This document shows, one piece after another, positions 1 through 9,543 of a stretch of 64,000 nucleotides of DNA. The notes below the pieces were generated by a model. That model saw only the letters and a program-made list of their open reading frames with translations, made no database searches and was not told the origin of the DNA. The translations under genes were made by a program, and so were the position numbers. Each line of letters begins with the position of its first letter. Position 1 is the stretch's first letter. Where the stretch lies: assembly GCA_964019425.1 (NCBI GenBank), contig OZ025790.1:1116001-1180000 (forward strand). Reading direction: 5' to 3'. The stretch is from Flectonema sp. DT1601. Its lineage: Eukaryota; Euglenozoa; Diplonemea; Diplonemida; Diplonemidae.

Positions 1-2043
1 GTCTCGTCCTCTCTAAGACCAGACATTTTTATTTATTCTTTTTTTGCGAAAAGAGCACTGATTCTGGAGCTGACGTGTCCAAATGAAGATCGTTTCGAAA
101 CCTCTCATGTCTTAAAGGAAAAGAAATACCTAAAGCTAAGAGACTCGATCATCGCTAATGGCTTCGACTGTAACATTTTTACTATTGAAGTTGGCGTACG
201 AGGAAACATCTGCATGGACCAGCTGAACATCTGGACACGTCACATCGGTTCACCTTTAGCACCAACAAAAGCTTTATTTTGTGAATGCACCAGAATCGCC
301 AGACAGTGCTCATATGTTCTGTTCCAGACGAGGAACCTCCCCACGTGGCATTCAAGACCTCTAATGCGCAGCATTAAAGAAGAACCTGCCACTGCAAGTT
401 TTATAAAAGATGGTAAAGAAATCTTCCCTGTAGAAGAAGTCAAAATCCACAAAGTAACAAAACTGAAAACGATCGAAAAGCTCACCATTGAAAGATCGTG
501 GCTTGAGAAATGTTTTATCTGGCAAACTTGTTACGCATCGGCTCTTTCTATTCTACTTATTGCCAATGGGTCTTCCTCCCCGGCCCCTTCTGTTTTGTTA
601 GATGAGGATGAGCTCACTGGACTCTCCTTGTCATTCTCTTCTATTTCTTCCATCTCTTTCCAGACTCCCCCACCTGAACTCACGTCAACGGGATCGCAAA
701 CACTCCCTACTGATTTTGCTATGGTGTTAAGATGTCAATCTGACATTGGTTCTCAAACCCCCTTGTACAAAGAAAAAAAAGGAAGATTAAGGCTGAAACT
801 TTCCTTGAAATGCCAGATTTTAGAAAACGAATTAGAACAAATGAAAGAACGAATTTTTTATGTTCTATTTTTATTTTACTTTAATGCGATGTCAGCCTCC
901 CTCGAGAAAGACAAGCAGTTACTAAACGGATTACCTGTTGAGATCAAAGCTACCAACCAGGATCCATCCTCACTTCCTCCTGCGCCCCCTGTTTTAATTA
1001 TTGAAAAAGATAGAAAAGAATATGAACTTCTGGAAGGAGTAATTCAACGGTTAACAGTAGAACGCGATGAATCGAAGACTTCTCTTTCCGCACTAGTTCG
1101 TCAATATGACTTAGTGGAAGATTACAGGAAACGTGAGCTCGCAAATCTGACTCAGAAAGCAGACCTATCGGAAATGGCGCTTTTCAATTACCATCAAAGG
1201 TTTGTTCTTCTGTCGAACGAATTGGAGACCAAATGTAATGAGGAAAGAGAAAGTAAAATAAGACTTTTCTATACTCAACAGGAGGTCGAGATTTTGCGTG
1301 CCGCACGTCCCCACATGACCCACTTTAGTCAACAAGTTTCCCCCCGATCCCCTATTTTGTATGAATCTGTTGCTATGATGAAGATAGCAAAGAACTACCT
1401 CTCGCTCTTTACAACTACGAGTAGTCTTTTTACTCCTCTTATTAAACCCCTTATCCCTACCCTTAATTATATCACCCCTCTTTGTCCTCTAGCCTCAATT
1501 CCTCCGACAATGCCGCAGAGTGAAGCTCTCGACCGCACGCCGACCAAGATTTTACGACAAGAGAGCCACGTTATCTCCGTTAAAGAGAATACACCTATTG
1601 CGAGACAATGGTCCGAGGGTAGGATTGACTTACTCGAGAACTACTGTCGAGCAGTAGATGACTCTCTCGAAACAAACGAGAAAGCGGCAGAGCTCTCAGA
1701 ACAACTTTTGGATGCCCAACTTCGCCTCTCGGAGCTGAATCACCAACGGTGTACAACTCACGCAGAGCAGCTTGAGCAATCCATGATGTTAACGGGACTG
1801 GCGAGCGATTTAAATGCTCAACTCGCCTTGGCACGGTCTCAAATTGCGGCCCTGAAGTTCCAATTAGCTTCATGGGCAGAAGGTTTGAGTCCGCCAGACA
1901 CAGAAGAACATGAGGAAATTGAAACTCCGCCGAGAAAGTCTGAGCGTTCAACTCTGAAAAAACGGACCCCTCCATCAAGATATCGTTATAATCGAAGGAG
2001 ATGTTCTGCTGATAACGTTCACGGTGACTCCACCCCCTTGTAA
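1..2043 (+). CDS. R2-like retrotransposon ORF, 3' part (5' end outside window)
   Basis: The frame is open from base 1 to a TAA at 2041-2043 (680 codons). The first ~61 codons are nearly identical to the end of the reverse-transcriptase ORF at 19391-22797. They carry a restriction-like endonuclease signature: RPD, then LELTCPNED, then a KEKKYLKLRD stretch. The endonuclease region continues to about nt 400. It is followed by a ~540-residue C-terminal extension rich in Ser/Pro, with two predicted coiled coils (about nt 997-1300 and 1672-1890) and a basic Arg/Lys tail. The Met at 214 is internal and not a real start. This copy lacks the two MITE insertions found in the copy at 19-25 kb and so shows the uninterrupted frame. 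Known R2-type ORFs normally end soon after the endonuclease, so the extension is unusual. Whether it is made as one protein is inference. Confidence 0.85.
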   Translation, partial: VSSSLRPDIFIYSFFAKRALILELTCPNEDRFETSHVLKEKKYLKLRDSIIANGFDCNIFTIEVGVRGNICMDQLNIWTRHIGSPLAPTKALFCECTRIARQCSYVLFQTRNLPTWHSRPLMRSIKEEPATASFIKDGKEIFPVEEVKIHKVTKLKTIEKLTIERSWLEKCFIWQTCYASALSILLIANGSSSPAPSVLLDEDELTGLSLSFSSISSISFQTPPPELTSTGSQTLPTDFAMVLRCQSDIGSQTPLYKEKKGRLRLKLSLKCQILENELEQMKERIFYVLFLFYFNAMSASLEKDKQLLNGLPVEIKATNQDPSSLPPAPPVLIIEKDRKEYELLEGVIQRLTVERDESKTSLSALVRQYDLVEDYRKRELANLTQKADLSEMALFNYHQRFVLLSNELETKCNEERESKIRLFYTQQEVEILRAARPHMTHFSQQVSPRSPILYESVAMMKIAKNYLSLFTTTSSLFTPLIKPLIPTLNYITPLCPLASIPPTMPQSEALDRTPTKILRQESHVISVKENTPIARQWSEGRIDLLENYCRAVDDSLETNEKAAELSEQLLDAQLRLSELNHQRCTTHAEQLEQSMMLTGLASDLNAQLALARSQIAALKFQLASWAEGLSPPDTEEHEEIETPPRKSERSTLKKRTPPSRYRYNRRRCSADNVHGDSTPL

Positions 2044-2715
2044 TTCTTTTTCCTTACTTTCACATCACTTTGTTTATTTAGTTTATTAGCTTATTTATTA
2101 TTTATTGTTCGTTTTGTTTGTAATATTTTGTCGATATGTTTATGTCCGTCAGATCATAACGTTAATCAGATTAATTGTTAATTGTTAATTGTAAATGGTC
2201 TATAATTGTTTTCTTCTTCTCGACGATCAGATCCAATTGATCGACCTTTTTTTTTTTTTTTTTTTTTCCTTTATTCTTTCCATCCCTCCCGCTCCCCTTA
2301 TTTTAATAAAAACAAGATCAGCTCAGCTTGATCGTTAATCTTTTTTTTTTTTTTTTAAATTTAAACTGATTGTATTTATATCTGGTTATTTTTTTCTCAA
2401 CGATCGGCTATGCCGATCGACCTTTAAAATAATTGTCTTCTTCTTCTCGACGATCAGATCCAATTGATCGACCTTTTCTTTTTTTTTCCTTTATTCCTCC
2501 CATCCCTCCCGCTCCCCTTATTTTAATAAAAACAAGATCAGCTCAGCTTGATCGTTATTTTTTTTTTTTTTTTTTGTTGGTCCTAGTCAAGACCTTAAAC
2601 TGACTAATCGGTCTTAACTTTAACTAAGTGAATGAACCCTTCCCGTTTTCCTTTTCCCTTTATTACTCTCTATCTGGTCTGTTATGTCATAAATCTCATT
2701 TAGTTTTAGACTGAA
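2044..2715 (+). repeat. Retroelement 3' flank: hairpin/T-tract block plus partial tail repeat
   Basis: An A/T-rich stretch follows the ORF stop. From about 2215 come short dyads each followed by a T-run. One is CGATCGGC-TAT-GCCGATCG near 2401-2420. A block with GATCAGCTCAGCTTGATC occurs twice, separated by runs of 15-22 T. The whole block is present in inverted orientation at 7539-7935. From 2579 it changes to the first part of the tail repeat (GGTCCTAGTCAAGACC...), which is cut off at about 2705 by the head repeat. Confidence 0.7.
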
Positions 2716-3118
2716 TTCGATAGAGTGGGAAGTAACGGACTGGGAGCTTTTGGCTCCTGCCCTATTCCCGATGTAAACTTTCTTTTTATTTTTTTTTTTT
2801 TTTTTTTTTAACAGGCCCAGAGGGCGACAATGACTGTTGCTGACCAAGGAATAATATTCAAATGAATTTTCGTTTCAAAGAAACGAACAGAATTAAGGGA
2901 GAGGCAGAGAAAAAAAAAAAAAAAAGAAAGAAAAGAAAAAAAAAATATGAAGAGGAAATAATCAAACATGAAAAAAATAAAAAAAAAAAAATAAAATATA
3001 AATAAAAACGTTGTATGAAAAAGGAAAAAAAAGAAAAAAAAAAAAAAAAGACCAGAAAAGGAAAGAGAAAATGAAAAGGTATAATATTATTGTGGGGATA
3101 TGAGGATAGCAGGGAGAT

Positions 3119-3120
<2 letters not shown>
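2716..3120 (+). repeat. Satellite 'head' repeat, copy 1
   Basis: Starts at TCGATAGAGTGGGAAGTAAC and contains a pyrimidine tract ending in AACAGGCCCAGAGGG, then GAATAATATTCAAATGAATT, long purine tracts, and ends at GGGAGATGCTC where the satellite begins. Three more copies are at 12449-12858 (-), 18708-19087 (-) and 24804-25215 (+). No coding capacity is seen. Confidence 0.8.
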
Positions 3121-3155
<35 letters not shown>

Positions 3156-6100
3156 TTATTATTTAAAAAAAGGAAACAATCAGTTTAGCGTCTCGATCGG
3201 GACGGAAAATAGAAATTAATCGACATAGTCGATCGATAGAAAAAAAAACAATGATAACATTGTTTATTCTTTTTTTTTTTTTTTTTTTTTTTTTAAATCC
3301 TTTTAATTATTTTAAAGAAAAAACAATCAGTTTAGCGTCTTGACCAGGACGGAAAATAGAAAGTGATCGACATAGTCGATCGATAAAAAAAACAATGATA
3401 ACATTGTTTATTCATTTTTTTTTTATTTTTTTTTAAATTCTTATTATTTATTTTTTAAAGAAAAAAAAAAAAACGGAAAATAAAAATTAGTCGACAAAGT
3501 CGAACGATAAAAAAAAAACAATGATAACATTGTTTATTCTTTTTTTTTTTTGTTTTTTTTTTATATTCTTTTTTATTAATTTTGAAAAAAAAAACAATCA
3601 GTTTAGCGTCTTGACCAGGACGGAAAATAGAAAGTAATCGACATAGTCGATCGATAAAAAAACAGTGATAACATTGTTTAATCTTTTTTTTTAAATTCTT
3701 TTTATTTATTTTTTAAAGAAAAAAAACGGAAAATAGAAATTAGTCGACAATGTCGAACGATAAAAAAACAATGATAACATTGTTTATTCTTTTTTTTTAT
3801 TTTTTTTATATTTTTTTTTTAATTAATTTTGAAAAAAAAACAATCAGTTTAGCGTCTTGACCAGGACGGAAAATAGAAAGCGATCGACTTAGTCGATCGA
3901 TAAGAAAACAATGATAACATTGTTTATTCTTTTTTTTTATTTTAAATTCTTTTTATTTATTTTTTAAAGAAAAAAACGGAAAATAGAAATTAGTCGACAA
4001 AGTCGAACGATAAAAAAAAACAATGATAACATTGTTTATTCTTTTTTTTGTATTTTTTTTATATTCTTTTTTATTAATTTTGAAAAAAAAAAAAAAAAAA
4101 ACAATCAGTTTAGCGTCTTGACCAGGACGGAAAATAGAAAGTGATCGACATAGTCGATCGATAAAAAAACAGTGATAACATTGTTTATTCTTTTTTTTTA
4201 TTTTAAATTCTTTTTATTTATTTTTTAAAGAAAAAAAAACTGAAAATAGAAATTAGTCGACAAAGTCGAACGATAAAAAAAACAATGATAACATTGTTTA
4301 TTCTTTTTTTTATTTTTTTTTTTATATTCTTCTTTATTAATTTTGAAAAAAAAAAAAAAAAAAAAAACAATCAGTTTAGCGTCTTGACCAGGACGGAAAA
4401 TAGAAAGTAATCGACATAGTCGATCGATAAAAAAAAACAATGATAACATTGTTTATTCTTTTTTTTTATTTTAAATTCTTTTTATTTATTTTTTAAAGAA
4501 AAAAAACGGAAAATAGAAATTAGTCGACAAAGTCGAACGATAAAAAAAAACAATGATAACATTGTTTATTCTTTTTTTTTTTTTTTTTTATTTCTTTTTA
4601 TTTATTAAAAAAAAAAAACAATCAGTTTAGCGTCTTGACCAGGACGGAAAATAGAAAGTGATCGACATAGTCGATCGATAAAAAAACAATGATAACATTG
4701 TTTATTCTTTTTTTTTTTATTTTTTTATATTCTTTTTTATTAATTTTGAAAAAAAAACAATCAGTTTAGCGTCTTGACCAGGACGGAAAATAGAAAGTGA
4801 TCGACATAGTCGATCGATAAAAAAACAATGATAACATTGTTTATTCTTTTTTTTTATTTTAAATTCTTTTTTTTATTCTTTAAAGAAAAGAAACGGAAAA
4901 TAGAAATCAGTCGACAAAGTCGAACGATAAAAAAAACAATGATAACATTGTTTATTCTTTTTTTTATTTTTTTTTTTATATTCTTTTTTATTAATTTTGA
5001 AAAAAAAAAAAAAAAAACAATCAGTTTAGCGTCTTGACCAGGACGGAAAATAGAAAGTAATCGACATAGTCGATCGATAAAAAAACAATGATAACATTGT
5101 TTGTTCTTTTTTTTTTTTAAATCCTTTTTATTTATTTTTTAAAGGAAAAAAAAACGGAAAATAGAAATTAGTCGACAAAGTCGAACGATAAAAAAACAAT
5201 GATAACATTGTTTATTTTTTTTTTTTTTTTTTATTTCTTTTTATTTATTAAAAAAAAAAAACAATCAGTTTAGCGTCTTGACCAGGACGGAAAATAGAAA
5301 GTGATCGACATAGTCGATCGATAAAAAAACAATGATAACATTGTTTATTCTTTTTTTTTATTTTAAATTCTTTTTATTTATTTTTTAAAGAAAAAAAAAC
5401 GGAAAATAGAAATTAGTCGACAAAGTCGAACGATAAAAAAAACAATGATAACATTGTTTATTCTTTTTTTTATTTTTTTTTTTATATTCTTTTTTATTAA
5501 TTTTGAAAAAAAAAAAAAAAAAACAATCAGTTTAGCGTCTTGACCAGGACGGAAAATAGAAAGTAATCGACATAGTCGATCGATAAAAAAACAATGATAA
5601 CATTGTTTATTCTTTTTTTTTTTTAAATTCTTTTTATTTATTTTTTAAAGGAAAAAAAAAACGGAAAATAGAAATTAGTCGACAAAGTCGAACGATAAAA
5701 AAAACAATGATAACATTGTTTATTCTTTTTTTTTTTTTTTTTTATTTCTTTTTATTTATTAAAAAAAAAACAATCAGTTTAGCGTCTTGACCAGGACGGA
5801 AAATAGAATGTGATCGACATAGTCGATCGATAAAAAAACAATGATAACATTGTTTATTCTTTTTTTTTTATTTTAAATTCTTTTTATTTATTTTTTAAAG
5901 AAAAAAAAAACGGAAAATAGAAATTAGTCGACAAAGTCGAACGATAAAAAAAAACAATGATAACATTGTTTATTCTTTTTTTTATTTTTTTTTTTATTCT
6001 TTTTTTATTAACTTTGAAAAAAAAAAAACAATCAGTTTAGCGTCTTGACCAGGACGGAAAATAGAAAGTAATCGACATAGTCGATCGATAAAAAAAAAAC

Positions 6101-7047
6101 AATGATAACATTGTTTATTCTTTTTTTTTATTTTAAATTCTTTTTATTTATTTTTTAAAGAAAAAAAACGGAAAATAGAAATTAGTCGACAAAGTCGAAC
6201 GATAAAAAAAAACAATGATAACATTGTTTATTCTTTTTTTTTTTTTTTTATTTCTTTTTATTTATTAAAAAAAAAAAACAATCAGTTTAGCGTCTTGACC
6301 AGGACGGAAAATAGAAAGTGATCGACATAGTCGATCGATAAAAAAGAACAATGATAACATTGTTTATTCTTTTTTTTAATTTTAAATTCTTTTTATTTAT
6401 TTTTTAAAGAAAAAAAAACGGAAAATAGAAATTAGTCGACAAAGTCGAACGATAAAAAAAAAACAATGATAACATTGTTTATTCTTTTTTTTATTTTTTT
6501 TTTTATTCTTTTCTATTAATTTTGAAAAAAAGAAAAAAAAACAATCAGTTTAGCGTCTTGACCAGGACGGAAAATAGAAAGTAATCGACATAGTCGATCG
6601 ATAAAAAAAAAACAATGATAACATTGTTTATTCTTTTTTTTTAATTTAAATTCTTTTTATTTATTTTTTAAAGAAAAAAAAACGGAAAATAGAAATTAGT
6701 CGACAAAGTCGAACGATAAAAAAAAACAATGATAACATTGTTTATTCTTTTTTTTATTTTTTTTTTTATTTTTTTTTTATTCTTTTTTATTAACTTTGAA
6801 AAAAAAAAAACAATCAGTTTAGCGTCTTGGCCAGGACGGAAAATAGAAAGTAATCGACATAGTCGATCGATAAAAAAAACAATGATAACATTGTTTATTC
6901 TTTTTTTTATTTTAAATTCTTTTTATTTATTTTTTAAAGAAAAAAAAACTGAAAATAGAAATTAGTCGACAAAGTCGAACGATAAAAAAAACAATGATAA
7001 CATTGTTTATTCTTTTTTTTATTTTAAATTCTTTTTATTTATTTTTT
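3121..7047 (+). repeat. Dyad-rich satellite array, forward
   Basis: About 30 monomers of ~125-135 bp alternate in two types. Type A has CAGTTTAGCGTCTTGACCAG, then GGACGGAAAATAGAAAG, ATCGAC-ATA-GTCGAT, an A-run, ACAATG-ATAA-CATTGT and a T-run. Type B lacks the CAGTTTAGCG...CCAGG box and has TCGAC-AAA-GTCGA. The A-to-A distance is ~245-267 bp, with a few AA neighbours (e.g. 4620/4760). Short ORFs here are low-complexity translations of the repeat. Confidence 0.95.
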
Positions 7048-7538
7048 AACAGGAGTTAAGATCACTTACATGAGTTAACACAACACAGATACGAGAGTCG
7101 CAAACTGAGGTAACACTACCAATTCAACAAAAAATAATCAGGATCGGACACAAGGAGGAGAGTTCATTCTACCTCTCATTGTCCTTGCTGGTATCTTAAG
7201 TGTCTTGGTATCTCTTGTGTGTCGGTATCTCGGAAGTGCTGGTATCTCGTATGTGCGTTGGTATCTCTTGCGTGTTGGTATCTCTTGCACATAAAAAAAA
7301 AAAAAATATTGAGTTAACATGATCAGTTTTATTTAACATTAAAGACAGAACGGAACTATTTGAAAATAAAATGTAGATGGGAAACAGTGAAAATTAAAAT
7401 GAATGATAAAATTAAATGAGATTTATGACATAACAGACCAGATAGAGAGTAATAAAGGGAAAAGGAAAACGGGAAGGGTTCATTCACTTAGTTAAAGTTA
7501 AGACCGATTAGTCAGTTTAAGGTCTTGACTAGGACCAA
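7048..7538 (-). repeat. Satellite 'tail' repeat, inverted copy
   Basis: Reverse complement of 13446-13932. It runs from AACAGGAGTTAAGATCAC at the satellite edge, through the GAGATACC iterons (7183-7290), to GGTCTTGACTAGGACC at the other end. The inner GGTCCTAGTCAAGACC...TAAACTGA core resembles the type A satellite motif, so tail and satellite may share origin. Confidence 0.8.
7183..7290 (-). repeat. GAGATACC iteron cluster, copy 1
   Basis: Six imperfect ~18 bp repeats with a core (A/C)GAGATACC (AAGATACC in the last), read on the minus strand. The same cluster is at 8439-8545 and 13689-13795 on the plus strand. Confidence 0.75.
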
Positions 7539-7756
7539 CAAAAAAAAAAAAAATAAATAAATAAATAACGATCAAGCTGAGCTGATCTTGTTTTTATTAG
7601 ATTAAGGGGAGCGGGAGGGATGGGAGGAATAAAGGAAAAAAAAAGAAAAGGTCGATCAATTGGATCTGATCGTCGAGAAGAAGAAGACAATTATTTTAAA
7701 GGTCGATCGGCATAGCCGATCGTTGAGAAAAAATAACCAGATATAAATACAATCAG

Positions 7757-7788
<32 letters not shown>

Positions 7789-7990
7789 TTAACGATCAAG
7801 CTGAGCTGATCTTGTTTTTATTAAAATAAGGGGAGCGGGAGGGATGGAAAGAATAAAGGAAAAAAAAAAAAAAGAAAAAAAAAGTCGATCAATTGGATCT
7901 GATCGTCGAGAAGAAGAAAACAATTATTTTTAAAAAAAATGATCGGTATAGCCGATCATTGAGAAAAGAACAGATATAAATACAATCGGT
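7539..7990 (-). repeat. Hairpin block, inverted copy
   Basis: Reverse complement of the block at 2215-2578, with the same ATCAAGCTGAGCTGAT and CGATCGGCATAGCCGATCG dyads and long A-runs. A second, diverged unit (GATCGGTATAGCCGATC) follows at 7938-7955. The altered stem keeps its pairing. Confidence 0.7.
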
Positions 7991-8326
7991 TTTGGTGATC
8001 GACGAGTGGAGCGATCACTTGACAAGAAGGAAAAAAGAAAGGACCGATTAATTGGGGCTTTGGTTGTATTCCCAAGGCATGTTTTTTTTTTTTTTTTTTA
8101 TTATTCATTTACATTATTTTTTTTTTTTTTTTTTTTTAAATTAATAATCACATTTTGTTCAAAAATATTTCATATTAGAGTAAAAGAAAAAGAAAACAAA
8201 GAGATAAGAGAAAAAAAAAAAAAAACCATTGCTGGCCCCCTCACCACTCATAGAGGATGAGGAGGCCAGTAAGGCGTCACTCAAATCTATGCCAAATCAT
8301 TTTAATTTTGCGTCACTCAAATCTAT
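7991..8326. other. Unique spacer at the palindrome centre
   Basis: Homopolymer-rich DNA with no gene. It holds an inverted repeat around 8231-8271 (CTGGCC...GGCCAG) and a ~35 bp tandem duplication starting GCGTCACTCAAATCTATGCC at 8274 and 8310. Confidence 0.55.
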
Positions 8327-8681
8327 GCCATTCATTTTAATTTTCACTGTTTCCCATCTACATTTTATTTTCAAAAAGTTCCGGTCTGTCTTTAATGTTA
8401 AATAAAACTGATCATGTTAACTCAATTTTTTTTTATGTGCAAGAGATACCAACACGCAAGAGATACCAACGCACATACGAGATACCAGCACTTCCGAGAT
8501 ACCGACACACAAGAGATACCAAGACACTTAAGATACCAGCAAGGACAATGAGAGGTAGAATGAACTCTCCTCCTTGTGTCCGATCCTGATTATTTTTTGT
8601 TGAATTGGTAGTGTTACCTCAGTTTGCGACTCTCGTATCTGTGTTGTGTTAACTCATGTAAGTGATCTTAACTCCTGTTAA
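8327..8681 (+). repeat. Satellite 'tail' repeat, forward partial copy
   Basis: Matches the last ~355 bp of the tail at 13446-13932, including the iterons, and ends at ACTCCTGTTAA next to satellite DNA. With 7048-7538 it forms the two inner arms of the ~10 kb palindrome. Confidence 0.8.
8439..8545 (+). repeat. GAGATACC iteron cluster, copy 2
   Basis: Six ~18 bp repeats with core GAGATACC, nearly identical to 13689-13795. Confidence 0.75.
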
Positions 8682-8845
8682 AAAATAAATAAAAAGAATT
8701 TAAAATAAAAAAAAAGGGTAAAGGGGTCTTTCCTACACAAATAGTTTCAGAACTAACCATTCATTACAAAATCCAAAATGGCTGTAAACCGTCCAGTTCG
8801 ATCCTGGGTGAGGGCATTTTTTTTTTTTCCCGATTTTTTTTTCAG

Positions 8846-9320
8846 GTTGGACTTTGTACGGGGAGGTTGGCTTTTATTAGTGGCTCCCCCCCCTTGGGGG
8901 GGGTTGGGGGGGGGGGCTTGCGTCCCGCCAAGAATTTGGCGGACGCAAGCCCCCCCCTTGCACTCTTCCCCAGCTTAACATCCATTAGTAGCAAACTTGT
9001 TTTTTCAGGTTGGACTTTGTACAGGGGAGGTTGGCTTTTATTAGTGGCTCCCCCCCCTTGGGGGGGGTTGGGGGGGGGGCTTGCGTTCCGCCAAGAACTT
9101 GGCGGAACGCAAGCCCCCCCTTGCACTCTTCCCAGCTTAATATCCATTAGTAGCAAATTTGTTTTTTGAGGTTGGACTTTGTACGGGACAGGCAGACTTT
9201 GTACGGGAGAGGTTGGCTTTTATTAGTGGCTCCCCCCCCTTGGGGGGGCTTGCGTTCCGCCAAGTTCTTGGCGGAACGCAAGCCCCCCCTTGCACTATAC
9301 CCCAGCTTAATACCTATTCT
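8846..9320. repeat. Three tandem GC-hairpin modules
   Basis: Each ~165 bp unit has TTCAGGTTGGACTTTGTAC, C-runs and G-runs, then an almost perfect hairpin of ~20 bp stem with arm GGGCTTGCGTTCCGCCAAG. Hairpin centres are near 8936, 9099 and 9266. The first is a slightly different sequence (GCGTCCCGCCAAG) that still pairs. The G-runs of 7-12 could also form quadruplexes. Confidence 0.8.
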
Positions 9321-9348
9321 GGGTGAAAAAATCCGGTGAAAAAAAAAA

Positions 9349-9424
9349 TGACGTTGGTCGGGATTGAGCCTGGGCATCGGGTGTCCAAAGTCAGTGCTCC
9401 CTCCGCTGAACCACATCCGCTCTT
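9349..9424 (-). tRNA. tRNA-like degenerate segment inside MULE-like element
   Basis: On the minus strand there is an A-box-like TGGTTCAGCGG and, ~35 nt on, a B-box-like GGCTCAATCCC, followed by a run of T. Between them, GCACTGACTTTGGACACCC resembles the anticodon arm of a Gln-type tRNA. Acceptor and T stems pair poorly, so this is at best a tRNA-derived pseudogene or pol III promoter relic. Confidence 0.3.
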
Positions 9425-9543
9425 AAAGACAGGTGCGGGTCTCGATGCATCCCATATACAGTTTTTGGGTCCCCCAGCCATTTTGGATTTTGTAATGAAT
9501 GGTTAGTTCTGAAACTATTTGTGTAGTAAACACTAGTTTGCCC

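Larger units (their letters stand above)
8716..9543. mobile_element. MULE-like non-autonomous element with hairpin modules
   Basis: The ends are inverted repeats of more than 60 bp (GGGTAAAG...TACACAAATAGTTTCAGAAC against its complement at 9476-9543), inserted in an A-run of the inverted satellite. The A-run makes the exact duplication unreadable. Inside are three ~165 bp tandem modules (8846-9320), each with a long GC hairpin, and a tRNA-like segment near the right end. No transposase ORF. The related element at 26143-27357 has a 9 bp target duplication, as is usual for the Mutator superfamily. Confidence 0.7.

Noticed and set aside
4225-7000. Phe/Lys/Asn-rich ORFs in the satellite on both strands
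   Set aside because: They follow A- and T-runs, repeat with the monomer, and differ in frame between units; no conservation as protein.
3121-7047. CRISPR-like array
   Set aside because: Alternating units and ~130 bp period suggested it briefly, but there are no unique spacers of constant size, the genome is eukaryotic, and units are a satellite.
7183-7290. Telomeric repeat
   Set aside because: Period ~18 bp and only six imperfect copies; no TTAGGG-like short repeat.
7938-8000. Satellite origin from the hairpin block
   Set aside because: Both have short dyads and T-runs, but apart from the TAAACTGA(T/C)T core in the tail there is no extended identity.
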